A DNA stretch of 7,528 nt from an uncultured Bacteroidales bacterium (GTDB lineage Bacteria > Bacteroidota > Bacteroidia > Bacteroidales > Paludibacteraceae). Below, one piece after another: positions 5,513 through 7,528 of the stretch; the first letter of the stretch is position 1; every line of letters starts with the position of its first letter. The stretch spans positions 1 through 7,528 of the forward strand of contig CALAUY010000092.1 of the NCBI GenBank assembly GCA_937892015.1. The letters are read 5' to 3'. A program made the position numbers and the translations under genes. The notes below the pieces were generated by a model, which saw only the letters and a list, made by a program, of their open reading frames with translations, searched no databases and was not told the origin of the DNA.

Positions 5513-6675
5513 GCTTTGATGACTCTACCGCATTGCATGACGAACGTGAGTTGTTGGTCGTGGTCGAAACAGATGATGTCGGCATCTTTGCCTTTCTGGA
5601 GCGATCCTTTTCGGTCGTAGATGCCCATAATCTTTGCGGGCGTTTCGCTAATCATGCGACACGCATCTTCCATGGGGATTTCGGCTTGTTGTACGGCAGT
5701 ACGTACGAGTCGGTCCATGGTGGCGATTGAGCCGGCAAGTGCGGATCGGTCGGCCAGTTTGCATACGCCATCTTCGACGATGACGCGGGGGTCGAAAGCG
5801 ACGGCGGAGTCAGAAGCGGCCACAGCAAGCGAGTCGGTGATGAAGCACGTTTTCTCAGTGCCCTTGACTTGCCATGCCATCTTGAGCATGATGGGCGGTA
5901 CGTGGATGCCGTCAGCAATCATCTCGATAGTCATGTTTTTCTCTGCGAAGATTGACTCGACCGTGCCGGGAATCTTGTATTCGCGTTTCTTATATACCAC
6001 GGGCATGGCGTTGTAGAAATGCGTAGCGTGCGTCATACCCGCGAGGTTGGCCTCGTGTACGTCGTGGTACAGGGCTCGTGTGTGTGCTATAGAGGGGAGT
6101 ACGTTGTGCGAAGCGCATGCTACAACGAATCCTTTCGAGCCTTCCAGTTCGGGTGCTTCGTCCCAACGCTTGAGAACGCCACGGCCGCGCTCTAAGATGG
6201 AGTAGTACTCTTCAGGGCGTGGTGCTTTAATCCACTCGGGAATCTGTGCGCCCGCTTGGGCGGGATTGAAATATGGTCCTTCAAGGTGCAATCCTTGTAC
6301 GGGTGAAGTGTCGTCGAGCATCACCTCGCGGCAGGTGTCTATGGCCGCTTCCATCATGGGGACGGTTGATGAGCTGAGTGTGGGGAAGATGGAAGTGGTA
6401 CCGAACTGCAGATGTGCCTCTACGGCCACATCGAATGCTTCGCGCGTTCCCTCCATGAAATCGCGTCCCCCGCCGCCGTGCACGTGCAGGTCGATGCCGC
6501 CCGGGACGATGTCAGCACCACAGACATCGATACGCTCGGCGTCTTGAATACTCAGTTGGGTGGTTTCCACCGCGAAGATTTTCGTTCCCTCTACGATGAC
6601 GCTGCCGCCGTATAGCCAGCCTTGCGGAGTGAGGATACGTCCGCCGACAATCTGTTTGTACCTGAAGTTGCTCAT
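5506..6675 (-). CDS. nagA: N-acetylglucosamine-6-phosphate deacetylase (NagA)
   Basis: NagA hydrolyses GlcNAc-6-phosphate to glucosamine-6-phosphate and acetate, in the cytoplasm, feeding amino sugars from cell wall or glycans to NagB or back to UDP-GlcNAc. The 389 residues fit the family. Amidohydrolase features are H64 and H66 in IDLHVHGGGG, E132 in HLEGPYFNP, H198 in IAHTRA, H219 in THATHFYNAM, H258 in ADGIHVPP, and the catalytic aspartate D281 in FITDSLA. The HxH pair is typical of NagA with a two-metal site (as in Bacillus) rather than the E. coli type. The C-terminal ETPAKIMGIYDRKGSLQKGKDADI is the usual family ending. It starts 3 bp after the stop of the small upstream gene and overlaps comF by 7 bp. 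No nagB or transporter is in view. Confidence 0.95.
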   Translation of the reverse strand: MSNFRYKQIVGGRILTPQGWLYGGSVIVEGTKIFAVETTQLSIQDAERIDVCGADIVPGGIDLHVHGGGGRDFMEGTREAFDVAVEAHLQFGTTSIFPTLSSSTVPMMEAAIDTCREVMLDDTSPVQGLHLEGPYFNPAQAGAQIPEWIKAPRPEEYYSILERGRGVLKRWDEAPELEGSKGFVVACASHNVLPSIAHTRALYHDVHEANLAGMTHATHFYNAMPVVYKKREYKIPGTVESIFAEKNMTIEMIADGIHVPPIMLKMAWQVKGTEKTCFITDSLAVAASDSAVAFDPRVIVEDGVCKLADRSALAGSIATMDRLVRTAVQQAEIPMEDACRMISETPAKIMGIYDRKGSLQKGKDADIICFDHDQQLTFVMQCGRVIKAC

Positions 6676-6678
6676 GTG

Positions 6679-6891
6679 CTATAGGCTGTAAATAGCCGTG
6701 TTGATGGCCATAATCAGTTCGCCGATGTTGGTATCTTCGCTGATGATGCGTGATTTCCAGCCGGAATGTGGAATGAACCAACGTAGTTCGACGATACATT
6801 TTTTGGAGTTGGCAAAAGCTTGTGCTTCCAGGATTTCTCCCTCAGTAGGGCGGCGCTCGCCCTCGATAATCAGTGTTCTAAGCTCTTTCAT
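6679..6891 (-). CDS. Small protein of unknown function, first gene of the nagA-comF operon
   Basis: The product is 70 residues, starting MKELRTLIIEGERRPTEGE and ending in ELIMAINTAIYSL. It looks like a small soluble alpha/beta protein (strand, helix 18-27, strand KKCIVELRWFI, then a C-terminal helix) with no signal peptide, cysteine cluster or membrane span. I do not recognise a family. The frame is open for 20 more codons upstream to an ATG at 6949-6951, but that start lies on the promoter's TTG element, upstream of the predicted transcription start near 6915. The ATG at 6889-6891, about 24 nt into the transcript, is therefore preferred. Its TAG is 3 bp from the nagA ATG, so the two are surely co-transcribed if this gene is real. 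The tight spacing and the promoter placement support it. Confidence 0.68.
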   Translation of the reverse strand: MKELRTLIIEGERRPTEGEILEAQAFANSKKCIVELRWFIPHSGWKSRIISEDTNIGELIMAINTAIYSL

Positions 6892-6915
6892 GTTGTGATA
6901 CGATATTTGCGTTTG

Positions 6916-6960
6916 GACTGCAAAGTTACTGCTTTTTTGGGATATATGCAAGTTTTTTGC
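6916..6960 (-). repeat. 45-bp promoter repeat, copy 2
   Basis: This is the inverted partner of 418-462, with 40 of 45 bases matching and an identical 23-bp block at 6916-6938. All five differences lie upstream of that block, in or near the spacer and TTG region. The elements TTG and TAACTTTG are conserved in both copies. Confidence 0.85.
6921..6951 (-). promoter_or_regulatory. Bacteroidota-type promoter for the small gene, nagA and comF
   Basis: Read on the minus strand, TTG (6951-6949), a 20-bp spacer and TAACTTTG (6928-6921) match the Bacteroides -33/-7 pattern, with exactly the same spacing as the helicase promoter. Transcription would begin near 6915. It drives the minus-strand operon toward the plus-strand cluster. 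Confidence 0.78.
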
Positions 6961-6971
6961 AAGAAAAAATG

Positions 6972-7060
6972 CCTAAACTGCACAAAATAGACGATTTTTG
7001 GTTGCCAAACTGCACAAAATAGTCGATTTTTGGTTGCCAAACTGCGCAAAATGGTGATAT
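6972..7060. repeat. Tandem 32-bp repeat upstream of the nagA operon promoter
   Basis: Units at 6972-7004 (33 bp, one extra T) and 7005-7036 (32 bp) are nearly identical. A partial third unit follows at 7037-7060. Each opens with an AAACTGCRCAAAAT motif, and the two complete units continue with GATTTTTGG. CAAAAT and ATTTTTG within a unit form an imperfect dyad. The array starts 12 bp upstream of the 45-bp promoter repeat, so it could influence transcription or be inert satellite DNA. Confidence 0.8.
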
Positions 7061-7089
7061 GGAGGGTAGGGGGATGGTTGTGAGATGGT

Positions 7090-7133
7090 AGGGAGAAAGT
7101 TCGGAGAAAGTAGGGAGAAGGTACGGAGCTCCC
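7090..7133. repeat. Four 11-bp tandem units
   Basis: Units are AGGGAGAAAGT, TCGGAGAAAGT, AGGGAGAAGGT and ACGGAGCTCCC. They lie in a purine-rich, G-rich stretch (7061-7128). The last unit ends in the palindrome GGAGCTCC. The region has no gene. Confidence 0.7.
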
Positions 7134-7250
7134 TTCACCAGGTAGCGATAATTTAATCTATATAATTATGCTATGCGGATGGGGGCTGAACACGCATCAC
7201 ACGCGCAGCGCACGCGTAGCGATCGTCCGAGCCAGCGAGGAAAGAAGCAA
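7134..7250. other. Non-coding stretch: AT-rich patch followed by GC-rich patch
   Basis: An AT-rich patch (7147-7171) with short inverted arms ATAATT and AATTAT gives way abruptly to a CG-rich segment (7190-7240) made of ACGC, GCGC and AGCG runs. No reading frame, promoter element or RNA gene is convincing here. Confidence 0.4.
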
Positions 7251-7390
7251 ACGAATGGAACTATTGACGAATGGACGAGTTACAATTGGACGATTGATTG
7301 ACGATTGAATAATTGGACGATTGGGGTGGGGGTGTGGGGTTTTTAGAACACGAATCACACGAATCGAACGAATAATACAATTGGACGATT
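7251..7390. repeat. Dispersed short repeats: ACGAATGGA, ACAATTGGACGATT, ACACGAATC
   Basis: ACGAATGGA occurs at 7251 and 7267. ACAATTGGACGATT occurs at 7282 and 7377, with a close copy (ATAATTGGACGATT) at 7309, plus partial GACGATTGA at 7300. ACACGAATC appears at 7349 and 7358, followed by GAACGAAT. These GA/AT-rich short repeats have no coding potential and look like degenerate intergenic satellite DNA. Confidence 0.65.
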
Positions 7391-7447
7391 TATTAATTTG
7401 CTAATTATTCATTTACAAATTCTTCATTGGCAGTTTCATACCCCTCC

Positions 7448-7528
7448 CCCGCAAGCGGGACCTGTCTAAGGAATTCTATGAAAGCCACCGGCTTTCAATC
7501 GCAAAACCGCCCTTGCTCGCTAAAGCGA
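7448..7528. other. Cluster of small hairpins at the right edge
   Basis: Three inverted repeats lie close together. CCCG/CGGG flanks CAAG at 7448-7459. TGAAAGCC (7479-7486) pairs with GGCTTTCA (7490-7497) around an ACC loop, a perfect 8-bp stem. TCGCT/AGCGA (7517-7521, 7524-7528) is cut by the window end and may extend. No U-tract follows the 8-bp stem on either strand, so a classic terminator is not supported. A plus frame from ATG 7479 stays open to the edge for 17 codons and could be a gene start, but nothing else supports it. Confidence 0.4.

Noticed and set aside
6892..6951. Longer start for the small upstream gene (20 extra N-terminal residues)
   Set aside because: This extension overlaps the TTG and TAACTTTG promoter elements and would start upstream of the predicted transcription start.
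7061..7095. G-quadruplex in the G-rich stretch
   Set aside because: There are several short G runs, but only some reach three Gs, and spacing is irregular. It is too weak to call from reading alone.
6926..7138. Minus-strand 70-residue frame with repeated VQFGNQKS-like segments
   Set aside because: It is the translation of the 32-bp tandem repeat, has no recognisable family, and runs over the promoter.
7444..7500. Intrinsic terminator at the right edge
   Set aside because: The stems are good but no T-run follows on either strand, and no gene is seen ending there.
1..7528. Mobile element or defence system
   Set aside because: No transposase, integrase, recombinase, nuclease or toxin-like gene is present, and no terminal inverted repeats flank a gene. 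The helicase is a common chromosomal type in this group and has no defence-type partner beside it.

Overview
The window looks like chromosomal DNA from a member of the Bacteroidota, most likely the order Bacteroidales. Three things suggest this. Two promoters fit the Bacteroides-type pattern (TTG, 20-bp spacer, TAnnTTTG). The proteins resemble what I know of that group: the PIF1/RecD-like helicase, MltG, PanB, a HxH-type NagA and ComF. Recognisable Shine-Dalgarno sequences are lacking. No closer taxon can be named from the sequence alone.

Layout: (1) 1-115 may hold the last 37 codons of a gene that starts outside the window. (2) 116-802 has no convincing gene. It holds a CTATAGACC repeat array, a 20-bp triplicate, a promoter at 427-457, and a roughly 340-nt, almost C-free, repeat-built leader. 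(3) 803-4793 is a plus-strand cluster: a superfamily 1 helicase, the endolytic murein transglycosylase MltG, and PanB (pantothenate/CoA synthesis). (4) 4790-6891 is a minus-strand operon read from a promoter at 6921-6951: a 70-residue protein of unknown function, NagA and ComF. Its last gene overlaps panB tail to tail by 4 bp. (5) 6952-7528 is intergenic and full of short repeats and small hairpins.

The five recognised genes are housekeeping: DNA metabolism, peptidoglycan strand cutting, vitamin synthesis, amino-sugar recycling and a competence-type phosphoribosyltransferase. MltG and NagA both bear on cell-wall amino sugars but lie in opposing transcription units, so a functional link is only suggestive.

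The unusual content is in the non-coding DNA. The two operons, which point toward each other from opposite ends, use promoters that match at 40 of 45 bases and each sits beside its own repeat array. The helicase start codon lies inside a 22-bp tandem repeat that supplies ATGs in all three frames and creates TAATG overlaps with tiny upstream ORFs. The helicase also carries a repeat-built Gly/Ser-rich insertion between its Walker motifs. I see no mobile element, CRISPR array, RNA gene or defence system, and no clearly new multi-gene system.
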